Below, one piece after another: positions 46,198 to 53,782 of a stretch of 64,000 bases of DNA; positions within the stretch are counted from its first letter, which is position 1, and each line of letters begins with the position of its first letter. The notes under the pieces are model-generated. The model ran no database searches and was not told where the DNA came from. It was given only the letters and a program-made list of their open reading frames with translations. The stretch covers positions 59,679 through 123,678 of the forward strand of contig CANGME010000012.1 in assembly GCA_947455145.1 (NCBI GenBank), read 5' to 3'. The position numbers were made by a program, and so were the translations under genes. This stretch comes from Comamonadaceae bacterium. GTDB lineage: Bacteria; Pseudomonadota; Gammaproteobacteria; Burkholderiales; Burkholderiaceae_C.

Positions 46198-47580
46198 ATG
46201 CAACTCAACACATCCATCTTCAAAGCCTATGACATCCGCGGCATTGTGCCCACCACCGTGAACGAGGCCATGGCCGAAGGCTTGGGTCGTGCCTTTGGCA
46301 CCGAGGCGCGCCGCCAAGGCGAGCGCTGTGTGGCGGTGGGGCGTGATGGACGCTTGAGCGGCCCGTCGCTCGTGGCGGCTTTGGCGCGCGGACTGGTGGC
46401 CGCAGGCGTGGAGGTGATTGACGTGGGCATGGTCACCACGCCGCAGTTGTACTTTGCGGCCAACACCCTGTGCCGCAGCGGCATCCAGGTCACGGGCAGC
46501 CACAACCCCAAGGACTACAACGGTTTCAAAATGGTGCTGGCCGGGCGTGCCATTTATGGCGACGACATTCAGGCCCTGCGCCAAACCATGCAAGACGATG
46601 CCTGGGTTTTGCAAGCCGGTGGCAGCATGCGCGTGGAGGACGTGTCTACCGCCTACCGCGAGCGCATTGTGGGTGACGTCAAGTTGGCCCGGCCCATGAA
46701 GATCGTGGTCGATTCCGGCAACGGCATCGCGGGTGCGTCGGCCCCAGGTATCTTGCGTGCTTTGGGGTGCGAGGTGACTGAGCTGTTCAGCGCGGTCGAT
46801 GGCAACTTCCCCAACCACCACCCTGACCCGAGCAAGCCTGAGAACCTGCGCGACGTGATCAAGGCTTTGCAAAACGGTGATGCCGAACTCGGCCTGGCTT
46901 TTGACGGCGATGGCGACCGTCTGGGCATCGTCACCAAAGACGGCCACACCATCTACCCCGATCGCCAGATGATGCTGTTTGCGCAGGACGTGCTCAGCCG
47001 CGTGCCCGGCGGCACCATCGTTTTTGACGTCAAGTGCTCGCAGCGTCTGGCCCCCGCGATTGAAGCCGCCGGTGGCAAGGCTCTGATGTTCAAGACCGGC
47101 CACTCGCTGATCAAAGCCAAGATGAAAGAAATCGACTCGCCGCTGGGGGGCGAGATGAGCGGCCACATCTTTTTCAAAGAACGCTGGTTTGGTTTTGACG
47201 ACGGCACCTACGCCGGTGCGCGTCTGCTGGAAATTTTGAGCCGCTCCCCCAACGCCAACGCCGTGCTGCACGCCCTGCCCACGAGCTTTTCAACGCCTGA
47301 GTTGAACGTGAAATGCGCCGAAGGCGAGCCGCATGTTCTGGTGGCGCAACTGGTCGCCCAAGCGTCGTTTGCCGCCCCCGCCCAGGTCAACACGATTGAC
47401 GGCTTGCGTGTGGACTGGCCGGACGGCTTTGGTTTGATTCGAGCGTCCAACACCACACCGGTGCTGGTGCTGCGCTTTGAAGGCCACACGCCCGAGGCCT
47501 TGCACCGCATTGAGACCGAGATGCTGGCGCTGCTGCGCACGGTTAAGCCCGATGCGGCGTTTGAAGAAGCGGCGCATTGA
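46198..47580 (+). CDS. manB: Phosphomannomutase/phosphoglucomutase
   Basis: A 460-aa alpha-D-phosphohexomutase of the AlgC type. The phosphoserine is Ser101 in VTGSHNPKDYNGFK, the metal loop is AFDGDGDRLG, the sugar-binding loop is GGEMSGH, and the C-terminal phosphate loop is IRASNTTP. It interconverts mannose- and glucose-1- and 6-phosphates and supplies LPS and exopolysaccharide precursors. It stands directly upstream of the heptosyl/Kdo transferase gene, in keeping with a core-LPS role. A TACAAT (46151) is a weak -10 candidate. Confidence 0.94.
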   Translation: MQLNTSIFKAYDIRGIVPTTVNEAMAEGLGRAFGTEARRQGERCVAVGRDGRLSGPSLVAALARGLVAAGVEVIDVGMVTTPQLYFAANTLCRSGIQVTGSHNPKDYNGFKMVLAGRAIYGDDIQALRQTMQDDAWVLQAGGSMRVEDVSTAYRERIVGDVKLARPMKIVVDSGNGIAGASAPGILRALGCEVTELFSAVDGNFPNHHPDPSKPENLRDVIKALQNGDAELGLAFDGDGDRLGIVTKDGHTIYPDRQMMLFAQDVLSRVPGGTIVFDVKCSQRLAPAIEAAGGKALMFKTGHSLIKAKMKEIDSPLGGEMSGHIFFKERWFGFDDGTYAGARLLEILSRSPNANAVLHALPTSFSTPELNVKCAEGEPHVLVAQLVAQASFAAPAQVNTIDGLRVDWPDGFGLIRASNTTPVLVLRFEGHTPEALHRIETEMLALLRTVKPDAAFEEAAH

Positions 47581-47593
47581 ATAAACACCCCAC

Positions 47594-47647
47594 TACCGTT
47601 TACCCTGAGCCTGTCGAAGGGCTTCGACAGGCTCAGCCCGAACGGTA
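47594..47647. repeat. Palindromic repeat family A, compact copy between manB and waaC-waaA
   Basis: The arms TACCGTTTACCCTGAGCC.. (47594-47621) and ..GGCTCAGCCCGAACGGTA (47621-47647) abut with almost no spacer and form a hairpin of about 25 bp. It ends 6 bp before the next ATG, so it may hide the ribosome-binding site. Confidence 0.88.
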
Positions 47648-47653
47648 AGTTTC

Positions 47654-50119
47654 ATGAGTGATGAAAGCGTCAACCCCAGCCCCATGCGCATCCTGATCGT
47701 CAAGCTCTCGTCCCTGGGAGACGTGGTGCACACCATGCCTGCCGTGCAGGACATCCGTCGCGCCTTGCCGCACGCGCAGATTGACTGGGTGGTGGAGCGC
47801 GGCTTTGCGCCCTTGGTGAGGCGCTGCGAGGGTCTGGGGCGGGTCATTGAATGCGACTTGCGGCGCTGGCGTAAAGCACCCCTTAAAGCCAGCACTCGCG
47901 CCGAGTGGCAGGCCTTCAAAAGGGTGTTGCAAGCTGAAGCCTATGACGCGGTGATCGACCTGCAAGGCCTGAGCAAATCAGCCCTGGTGGCCTGGCTGGC
48001 TCGGCTGGCCCCCGGCGGCAAACGCTACGCCATGGCCAACCAGACCGAGGGCTCCGGCTACGAGGCCCCTACGCGCTGGGTGGCTGATGTGGCCATCACG
48101 TTGCCCGAGCACATTCACGCCGTGCAGCGTGGGCGCTTGCTGTGTGCCAAAATTTTCGGCTACGAGGTGGCAAATTCAGAGGTTTTTGGCCTAATAGCCC
48201 AATATCCAGTGGCACAAGCAGCTATTGAAACCATACCAATTGAGATTTCATCAACTCAGAAAATTCAGCACTCTGGCTCTCAACTAAACCCCAACACCCC
48301 AAACCCAGACTGCATCGCACTGGTTCACGGCACCTCACGCGCCGACAAACAGTGGCCGCTCGACCACTGGGTGGCGCTGGGCAAGCGCTTGCAAACCGCA
48401 GGCTACACCTTGGCCCTGCTGCACGGCACGGTTGAAGAGCAGCAGCGCAGTGAGGCCCTGGCCGCTGAGCTACCCGGCGCCGTGGTCTGGCCACGCCTGA
48501 GTCTGGATGCGCTGACCGACGCGTTGGCCCCCTGTGCCGGCGTGATCGGCGTAGACAGCGGTCTGAGCCATATCGCCGTGGCGCTAGACCTGCCCCACGT
48601 GCAGCTCTACAACTTCGACACCGCCTGGCGCACCGGCCCCCTCCATCGTGCGCGCCAACGCAGCGTCTTCGCGCAGCCAGCGCCCTCGGTAGATGCGGTT
48701 TGGCAAGCGTGGCTGGAGGTGAATGGGGGTCAGATCCCAATTCAGGACAACACGCTCACGAGCGAAGGCAGCGCCAAACGAAATTGGGCTCTGACCCCCA
48801 TTCACCGGCCCGGAGGTGAATCAACGCTCGCTGATGACATCGTTCGCGGCCTGTACTCCGCCCTGACCTACCTTCTCCAACCCCTCCTACGCCGCAAACT
48901 CCACAAACGCGGCCAGCAAGAGCCCGGCTACCTGCAAGCCGTAGAAGAACGCTTCGGCCACTACACCCAAGCTCAAACCCAAGCGCCGTTCCCCGCAGAC
49001 GGCCACACCGTCTGGCTACACGCCGTGTCGCTCGGCGAGACGCGCGCCGCCGCCGTTTTGATCGCACGTTTACGCGCGCAGTGGCCGCACATGCGCCTGC
49101 TCCTCACCCACGGCACAGCCACGGGCCGCGCGCAGGGTCTAGGCTTGCTCCAGCCGGGCGATGTGCAAATCTGGCAGCCCTGGGATACCCCTGCATCCGT
49201 CCAGCGCTTCCTGGACCATTTCAAGCCCCGCATGGGCATCTTGATGGAGACCGAGGTCTGGCCCAACCTCGCCGCCGCCTGCGTGCAAATGGGTGTGCCC
49301 CTGGTGCTGGCCAATGCACGCATGAGCGAGAAGTCCATGCGCCAAGCGCTGCGTCTGCGTTGGCTGTCGCGCCCGGCTTACCAGTCACTGGCCGCCGTGT
49401 GGGCGCAAACCCCGGGCGACGCGCAGCGGCTGCAGGCCCTGGGTGCGCGCGTGCAGGGCGTGTTCGGCAATGTGAAGTTCGACGCCAGCCCCCAGGCCGA
49501 GCAACTGGCGCAGGGCCGGGCTTGGCGTGCCGCGCTGAAGCGGCCGGTGATCATGTTTGCCAGTTCACGAGAGGGCGAAGAAGCTCAGTTGCTGCAACTT
49601 CTGGCATCACAAAAATTGAGGTCGCAAGCGCAGTGGCTGATCGTCCCGCGCCATCCACAGCGCTTTGGCGAAGTGGCTGTGTTGATCCGCGCACAGGGGC
49701 TGAGCGTGTCATGCCGAAGTGCATGGCCAGATCAGCCCAGTGCAAGCGATGGCGCTGCCGATGTCTGGTTGGGCGACTCCCTGGGTGAGATGGCGCTGTA
49801 CTACGGCTTGAGTGACGCAGCCCTGCTGGGCGGCAGCTTCGCGCCCTTGGGCGGACAAAACCTGATTGAGGCCGCGGCCTGCGGTTGCCCGGTGTTCATG
49901 GGTCCGCACACTTTCAACTTCACCGAGGCTTCAGCCTTGGCCGAGTCCTCAGGTGCTGCGCAGCGCCAGGTGGACATGGCGGCTGCGGTCGCTGCAGCCA
50001 CAGCGTTGGTGAGTGACCCTGTCCGCCAAACCGCTATGGCCCACGCCGCCAGTGACTTTGCAAAAGCGCACCAAGGGGCGACTGACAAAACGGTGGCGGC
50101 GCTACTGTCGATGCTGTGA
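47654..50119 (+). CDS. Fused WaaC-WaaA: heptosyltransferase I joined to Kdo transferase
   Basis: A single 821-codon frame. Residues about 11-355 are a GT9 heptosyltransferase I: MRILIVKLSSLGDVVHTMP, LVHGTSRADKQWP, and the ADP-heptose site GVIGVDSGLSHIAVAL. Residues about 391-821 are a GT30 Kdo transferase WaaA: RGLYSALTYLLQPLLRRKL, catalytic Glu in SLGETRAA, METEVWPNL, and SFAPLGGQNLIEAAACG. Normally these are two adjacent genes. Here residues 356-384 are encoded by an inverted repeat, and no in-frame ATG precedes the WaaA part; a GTG at 48719 has no proper Shine-Dalgarno. A further insertion lies near residues 176-216. The enzymes act in succession on the inner core at the cytoplasmic face of the inner membrane. 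Confidence 0.88.
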   Translation: MSDESVNPSPMRILIVKLSSLGDVVHTMPAVQDIRRALPHAQIDWVVERGFAPLVRRCEGLGRVIECDLRRWRKAPLKASTRAEWQAFKRVLQAEAYDAVIDLQGLSKSALVAWLARLAPGGKRYAMANQTEGSGYEAPTRWVADVAITLPEHIHAVQRGRLLCAKIFGYEVANSEVFGLIAQYPVAQAAIETIPIEISSTQKIQHSGSQLNPNTPNPDCIALVHGTSRADKQWPLDHWVALGKRLQTAGYTLALLHGTVEEQQRSEALAAELPGAVVWPRLSLDALTDALAPCAGVIGVDSGLSHIAVALDLPHVQLYNFDTAWRTGPLHRARQRSVFAQPAPSVDAVWQAWLEVNGGQIPIQDNTLTSEGSAKRNWALTPIHRPGGESTLADDIVRGLYSALTYLLQPLLRRKLHKRGQQEPGYLQAVEERFGHYTQAQTQAPFPADGHTVWLHAVSLGETRAAAVLIARLRAQWPHMRLLLTHGTATGRAQGLGLLQPGDVQIWQPWDTPASVQRFLDHFKPRMGILMETEVWPNLAAACVQMGVPLVLANARMSEKSMRQALRLRWLSRPAYQSLAAVWAQTPGDAQRLQALGARVQGVFGNVKFDASPQAEQLAQGRAWRAALKRPVIMFASSREGEEAQLLQLLASQKLRSQAQWLIVPRHPQRFGEVAVLIRAQGLSVSCRSAWPDQPSASDGAADVWLGDSLGEMALYYGLSDAALLGGSFAPLGGQNLIEAAACGCPVFMGPHTFNFTEASALAESSGAAQRQVDMAAAVAAATALVSDPVRQTAMAHAASDFAKAHQGATDKTVAALLSML
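48181..48231. repeat. AT-rich repeat-like insertion (family D) within the waaC part
   Basis: The stretch GGTTTTTGGCCTAATAGCCC..GCAAGCAGCTATTGAAACC-like is AT-richer than the gene around it. It encodes residues with a composition unlike GT9 enzymes (VFGLIAQYPVAQAAIETIP). Its tail resembles 5134-5150. I recall similar 'TTTTTGGCC..CAAGCAGCTAT' repeats in Comamonadaceae genomes; this should be treated as inference. Confidence 0.5.
48719..48805. repeat. Inverted repeat (family C) at the WaaC-WaaA junction
   Basis: The arms are 48719-48742 (GTGAATGGGGGTCAGATCCC...) and 48782-48805 (...TCTGACCCCCATTCAC), 24 bp each with one mismatch, spacer 39 bp. GGGGTCAGA-type arms are typical of REP elements mobilised by REP-associated tyrosine transposases. 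The whole element is open in the reading frame (VNGGQIPIQ...NWALTPIH). Confidence 0.88.
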
Positions 50120-50141
50120 CGACGGTGGACTCGTTTCGTGA

Positions 50142-51431
50142 CTACGCCGTGCCAAATTTGGTCTCGAACTGGATGCCGATTTTTTGCAGCAAAGGCGTGG
50201 GCAATTGCCCCCCCGCGCAGATGATCACCGCATCATTCGGGTAGCGCTGGGTCACGCCGTCATGCTCGATTTCCACATCGCGCTCATGGATCGCATGGAC
50301 GCTGGAGTTGAGCAGCACGCGGATGCGCCCGGCTTTTTCTTGTTGCGCCAGTAGCAGGCGATTTTTCTCTTTCACACGGGAGAACGCGGTGCTGCGGTAA
50401 GACAAAATCACGCTCGATTTTTTCTGCTCCGAGATGGCAATGGCCGCCTCCAGCGCACTGTCACCACCGCCCACCACCAGCACTGACATGCCCGCGTACT
50501 GCTCGGGGTCGATGAGGCGGTAGGTCACCTTGGCGGTCTCCTCACCCGGTACTTCGAGTTTGCGCGGCGTGCCGCGGCGCCCCATGGTGAGCAGCACAGT
50601 GCCTGCGCGGTAGCTGCCCCGGTTGGTGCGCACCATGAATTGACCATCGACTTGCTCAACGGCCTCCATGCGTTCTTTGAATGAGATTTTGAGGCCCGTT
50701 TTTTTGACCACATCGAGCCAGAATTTCAGCAAGGTTTCTTTCTGGATTTCGCCAAAATTGACCTTGCCAATCAAGTCCAACTCAAAGGGCGCGCTCATGG
50801 CCACTTTGCCGCGCGGGTAGTGGTAAACCGAACCACCGAGCGAGTCTTCTTGCTCGATGAGTTTGTAGCTCAGCTTGTGATGAATGGACGACAAGCCCGC
50901 CGACAAACCCGCCGGGCCGCAGCCAATGATGACGACGTCGAAGTCGGCCTTGCTGTATTTCTTTTTGCGGATGGAGGCAATCGCTTGTCGGCCCTGCTCA
51001 GCGGCCTTGCGGATCAGGCCCATGCCCCCTAACTCGCCCGCAATAAAAATGCCCGGCACGTTGGACTCAAATTCGGGCGTGATGTTGGGGATGTCCACAC
51101 CGCGCCGCTCGGTGCCAAACACCAGTTTGATGGCCTCCACCGGGCACGCTGCCAAGCAAGCTCCGTGGCCAATGCAAGCCGCTGCGTTCTTGAGCACCGC
51201 TTTGCCGTTGATGATTCCCAGGGCTTCTTCAGGGCAGGCTTTGGCGCAAGCCCCTGAGCCGATGCAGCGCACCGGGTCGATGACGGGGTGTAAAGAGTGG
51301 GGCTCGTTCATGCCACTCTTTTCGATCTGCTCAAACTCGGTAGCGTGGGTGGTGTGAATCCGCAGTTGACGTCGGATGTAGAGCACCAGGATGAGTGCGA
51401 TGACGGCCAGGTAGAGGTAGATGTAGTTCAT
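50142..51431 (-). CDS. Membrane-anchored ferredoxin-flavoprotein (thioredoxin reductase-like) oxidoreductase
   Basis: A 429-aa protein: one N-terminal membrane helix (3-19), a two-cluster ferredoxin domain (50-105), then an FAD/NAD(P)H two-dinucleotide domain with VVIIGCGPAGLSAG (about 166), VLLTMGRRGTPRKLEVPGE and VLVVGGGDSALEAA. Both cluster motifs lack the usual second Cys: Cys56-x2-Ser59-x2-Cys62-x3-Cys66 and Cys86-x2-His89-x2-Cys92-x3-Cys96. It is transcribed downstream of ccmI on the same strand as the ccm and cytochrome genes, about 105 bp away. It could feed electrons from NAD(P)H into a membrane or periplasmic acceptor (inference). Confidence 0.85.
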   Translation of the reverse strand: MNYIYLYLAVIALILVLYIRRQLRIHTTHATEFEQIEKSGMNEPHSLHPVIDPVRCIGSGACAKACPEEALGIINGKAVLKNAAACIGHGACLAACPVEAIKLVFGTERRGVDIPNITPEFESNVPGIFIAGELGGMGLIRKAAEQGRQAIASIRKKKYSKADFDVVIIGCGPAGLSAGLSSIHHKLSYKLIEQEDSLGGSVYHYPRGKVAMSAPFELDLIGKVNFGEIQKETLLKFWLDVVKKTGLKISFKERMEAVEQVDGQFMVRTNRGSYRAGTVLLTMGRRGTPRKLEVPGEETAKVTYRLIDPEQYAGMSVLVVGGGDSALEAAIAISEQKKSSVILSYRSTAFSRVKEKNRLLLAQQEKAGRIRVLLNSSVHAIHERDVEIEHDGVTQRYPNDAVIICAGGQLPTPLLQKIGIQFETKFGTA

Positions 51432-51439
51432 GTTTTTGT

Positions 51440-51470
51440 GCCACTCACCCCAAGCGCCGAGGCAGCGAAC
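51440..51470. repeat. Partial copy of repeat family B upstream of the oxidoreductase
   Basis: GCCACTCACCCCAAGCGCC and a following GAGGCAGCGAACA match the family B segment at 12210-12240 (GCCACTCACCCCAAGCGCC, then GGGCGGCGAACA). It fills most of the 105-bp gap between ccmI and the reductase start. Confidence 0.7.
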
Positions 51471-51536
51471 ATGGCGAGGAAGCTGCCAGAGACAAATTGA
51501 TCACGCGATTCCAAACCATCATGGATGGAACTGTGA

Positions 51537-52814
51537 TTAAGGCTTCACCACATCCCGAATTTCAAGCTTGAGCCCTGATGCACCCACGCGAACCGACTCG
51601 GTTTGACCGGACAGGTCACCGGGCTGTGGCATCGCGTTGCCGCTGGGGCTGATGCGTGCGGTGACGATCACCTGGGGCACGCCGGAGAGCTTGGCGGCGG
51701 GGGACATGGCCAGGCTGTCGTCCAGGCTGAAGTTGAAGGGCAAGTCCTTCACCTGTTTCTTCAAAATGGCCAAGGGCATGCGTGAGCCTTCGGGCGCGCG
51801 GGCAAAGATGAACAGCGTGTCGTCGGGCTTGACCTGCTTGGCCAAGGCGGGGGCCAGCGACACCGTGCCGCTGACGGTGGCGCCTGTTGCCGCAGCGGCC
51901 ACAGTACCGCCCGCCGCAGGCACATCTGCCAAGGCCGAAAGCGCGCTGGTTGATGCCACAGGGGCGGCAGGTGGCAAGCCCGCCAGTTCACGGGCCTCGA
52001 CCAGATTGGCTTGCGCGCCTTTGACCATCTCGTTGTCGCTCGGGCCGAACTGCACCACTTGATCCCAGTACTTCACGGCAGCTCGGTAGTCTTTGCGCGT
52101 GAACGCGTGGGTGCCGGCCAGAGATAAAGCTTTGAGGTTGCGCGGGTCGATCTTGAGGGCGCGCTCCACTTGCTTCATGGGCTCGCCCGCCAAACTGCGG
52201 TTGTTTTTGACGGCGAGCGAGTCGGCGTAATCGGACAAAAGCGTGGCATCGTCTTTGCGCAGGGCTACGGCTTTCTCATAGGCCTTCAGCGCCTCGGGGT
52301 GGCGACCCAGCACGCTGTAGGAGCGGGCCAGCATGGCCCAGCCTTCGGCGTCTTGTGGCTGCTCTTTGAGCCGCTCGGCGAGCCGCTCGGTCATGGCGGC
52401 AATTTGATCGAAATTCGTGGCGTGGGGGGACGCTGCATCGCTCGCGTTGCTGGGGTCTGAGCCCAAGCCTATTTGCGCGGGCATGCCTTTCCACCAGTAA
52501 CCTGCGGCAGCGATGACGACCACACCGGCCAGCAGGCCAAGCATCAAGCCACGCGAGGTGCGTGGGGTGGTGGCTGACGGCGTCGAGTTGACTGTCGCAG
52601 AAGTTGCTGTTGAAGATGCAGTTGATGTTGACGTCGTTATGGCAGCCGCCGCGGGTTCAGAAAGATCGGGCGTGCCGTGCAAAACCTCATCGAGCAGACG
52701 GCGCTCTAGCGTCGCTTTGCTGTCTTCGTAGGATGCCGCAGGCAGCGCGCCGGTGTCATGCAGCTCCTTGAGTTGCATGAGCTGTCGTTTAAGGGTGGCG
52801 ATGGTGGTGTTCAT
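51537..52814 (-). CDS. ccmI: Cytochrome c biogenesis protein CcmI (TPR apocytochrome chaperone)
   Basis: About 425 aa from the start MNTTIATLKRQLMQLKELHD. A short N-terminal cytoplasmic region with SKATLERRLLDEVL is followed by one membrane helix (GLMLGLLAGVVVIAAAGYWW) and a periplasmic domain with TPRs (LGRHPEALKAYEKAVAL and neighbours) plus a C-terminal beta domain (SGTVSLAPALAKQVKPDDTLFIF). It presents apocytochrome c to CcmFH. It is the last ccm gene, 10 bp after ccmH. Confidence 0.9.
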   Translation of the reverse strand: MNTTIATLKRQLMQLKELHDTGALPAASYEDSKATLERRLLDEVLHGTPDLSEPAAAAITTSTSTASSTATSATVNSTPSATTPRTSRGLMLGLLAGVVVIAAAGYWWKGMPAQIGLGSDPSNASDAASPHATNFDQIAAMTERLAERLKEQPQDAEGWAMLARSYSVLGRHPEALKAYEKAVALRKDDATLLSDYADSLAVKNNRSLAGEPMKQVERALKIDPRNLKALSLAGTHAFTRKDYRAAVKYWDQVVQFGPSDNEMVKGAQANLVEARELAGLPPAAPVASTSALSALADVPAAGGTVAAAATGATVSGTVSLAPALAKQVKPDDTLFIFARAPEGSRMPLAILKKQVKDLPFNFSLDDSLAMSPAAKLSGVPQVIVTARISPSGNAMPQPGDLSGQTESVRVGASGLKLEIRDVVKP

Positions 52815-52824
52815 GGTGTGACGA

Positions 52825-53259
52825 TTAGGGTTTTTCTTGCGGGTCTTCGGGGTCAAACTGGTCGGCGCTCATGCGGCTGCGCCGACGCAGCACGAGGATC
52901 AGGATTAGAAATCCGGCGATGAGCATCACCGCCGGGCCGACCCACAAAATGAGCGTGGTGGCTTTGACCGGGGGGCGGTAGAGGATGAAGTCGCCGTAAC
53001 GCGCCGTCATGTAGTCGATGATTTGCGCGTCGCTCTGGTTGGCTTGCAGCATCTCACGCACCTGCTTGCGCAGGTCAATGGCCAGCCCGGAGTGCGAGTC
53101 GGCGATGGTCTGGTTTTGGCACACCAGGCAGCGCAACTCGGCGGTGATGCGCAGCATGCGCGCCTCCAGCACCGGGTCGTCAGCTGCCGGTAGGGCCTCT
53201 GCGCCATAGCTCAGCGTGGTGAGCACGGCCAAGCACAGGGCCAATATGAATTTAAGCAT
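52825..53259 (-). CDS. ccmH: Cytochrome c biogenesis thiol protein CcmH (CcmL domain)
   Basis: A 144-aa protein with a signal peptide (to about residue 19), the redox motif LRCLVCQNQ with Cys44 and Cys47, and a single membrane anchor near residue 105 (TLILWVGPAVMLIAGFLILI). It reduces the apocytochrome CxxCH disulfide with CcmG. It lacks the TPR half of E. coli CcmH, which here is the separate CcmI. It overlaps ccmG by 8 bp. Confidence 0.96.
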   Translation of the reverse strand: MLKFILALCLAVLTTLSYGAEALPAADDPVLEARMLRITAELRCLVCQNQTIADSHSGLAIDLRKQVREMLQANQSDAQIIDYMTARYGDFILYRPPVKATTLILWVGPAVMLIAGFLILILVLRRRSRMSADQFDPEDPQEKP

Positions 53260-53782
53260 TGAGCTGCCTCACCAAAGGTTCGATGCGGGTGCGAATCACC
53301 TCGGGCGTGAGCGGCCCAATGTGCTTGAAGCGAATCACGCCTTGGCGATCAATGACAAAGGTTTCGGGCACGCCATACACGCCAAAGTCAATGCCGATGC
53401 GGCCGTCCAGGTCATGCAAAGACGCTTCATAAGGGTTGCCAAAATTAGACAACCAGCGCAGCCCCGCCATGCGCTCGTCTTTGTAGTTCAGGCCATACAC
53501 GGGTAGCAGCTTGCGCTGTGAAAACGACACCAACAAAGGGTGCTCTTCACGGCAGGCCGTGCACCAAGAGGCCCAGACATTGAGCATCCACACCTTGCCC
53601 AGCATGTCTTCACGGCGAATGGTTTGGGCCGGGTTGTCCAATCGGCTCAGGGCAAAGCTGGGGGCGGGTTTGCCAATGAGGGGGGAGGGGACTTCTTTGG
53701 GGTCGAGCTTCAAGCCCGCACCCAAGAAGAAAACGAGGCCGATGAACAGTCCCAGCGGCAGCAGAAAGCGCAGGTACTTCAT
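53252..53782 (-). CDS. ccmG: Thiol:disulfide interchange protein CcmG (DsbE)
   Basis: A 176-aa membrane-anchored thioredoxin-fold protein (helix 4-22). The active site is NVWASWCTACREEHPLL with Cys74 and Cys77, and YGVPETFVID carries the cis-Pro loop. It keeps CcmH or apocytochrome cysteines reduced for heme ligation. It overlaps ccmF by 4 bp. Confidence 0.96.
   Translation of the reverse strand: MKYLRFLLPLGLFIGLVFFLGAGLKLDPKEVPSPLIGKPAPSFALSRLDNPAQTIRREDMLGKVWMLNVWASWCTACREEHPLLVSFSQRKLLPVYGLNYKDERMAGLRWLSNFGNPYEASLHDLDGRIGIDFGVYGVPETFVIDRQGVIRFKHIGPLTPEVIRTRIEPLVRQLNA

Noticed and set aside
46150..47271. 373-codon minus-strand frame opposite the phosphomannomutase
   Set aside because: The plus strand encodes all mutase motifs in register; the minus frame is compositional noise.
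48719..48721. GTG codon as a separate start for WaaA
   Set aside because: It lies in frame inside the repeat arm, but the purines before it (GGCTGGAG) abut the codon and leave no normal Shine-Dalgarno spacing. Read-through as a fusion is simpler.
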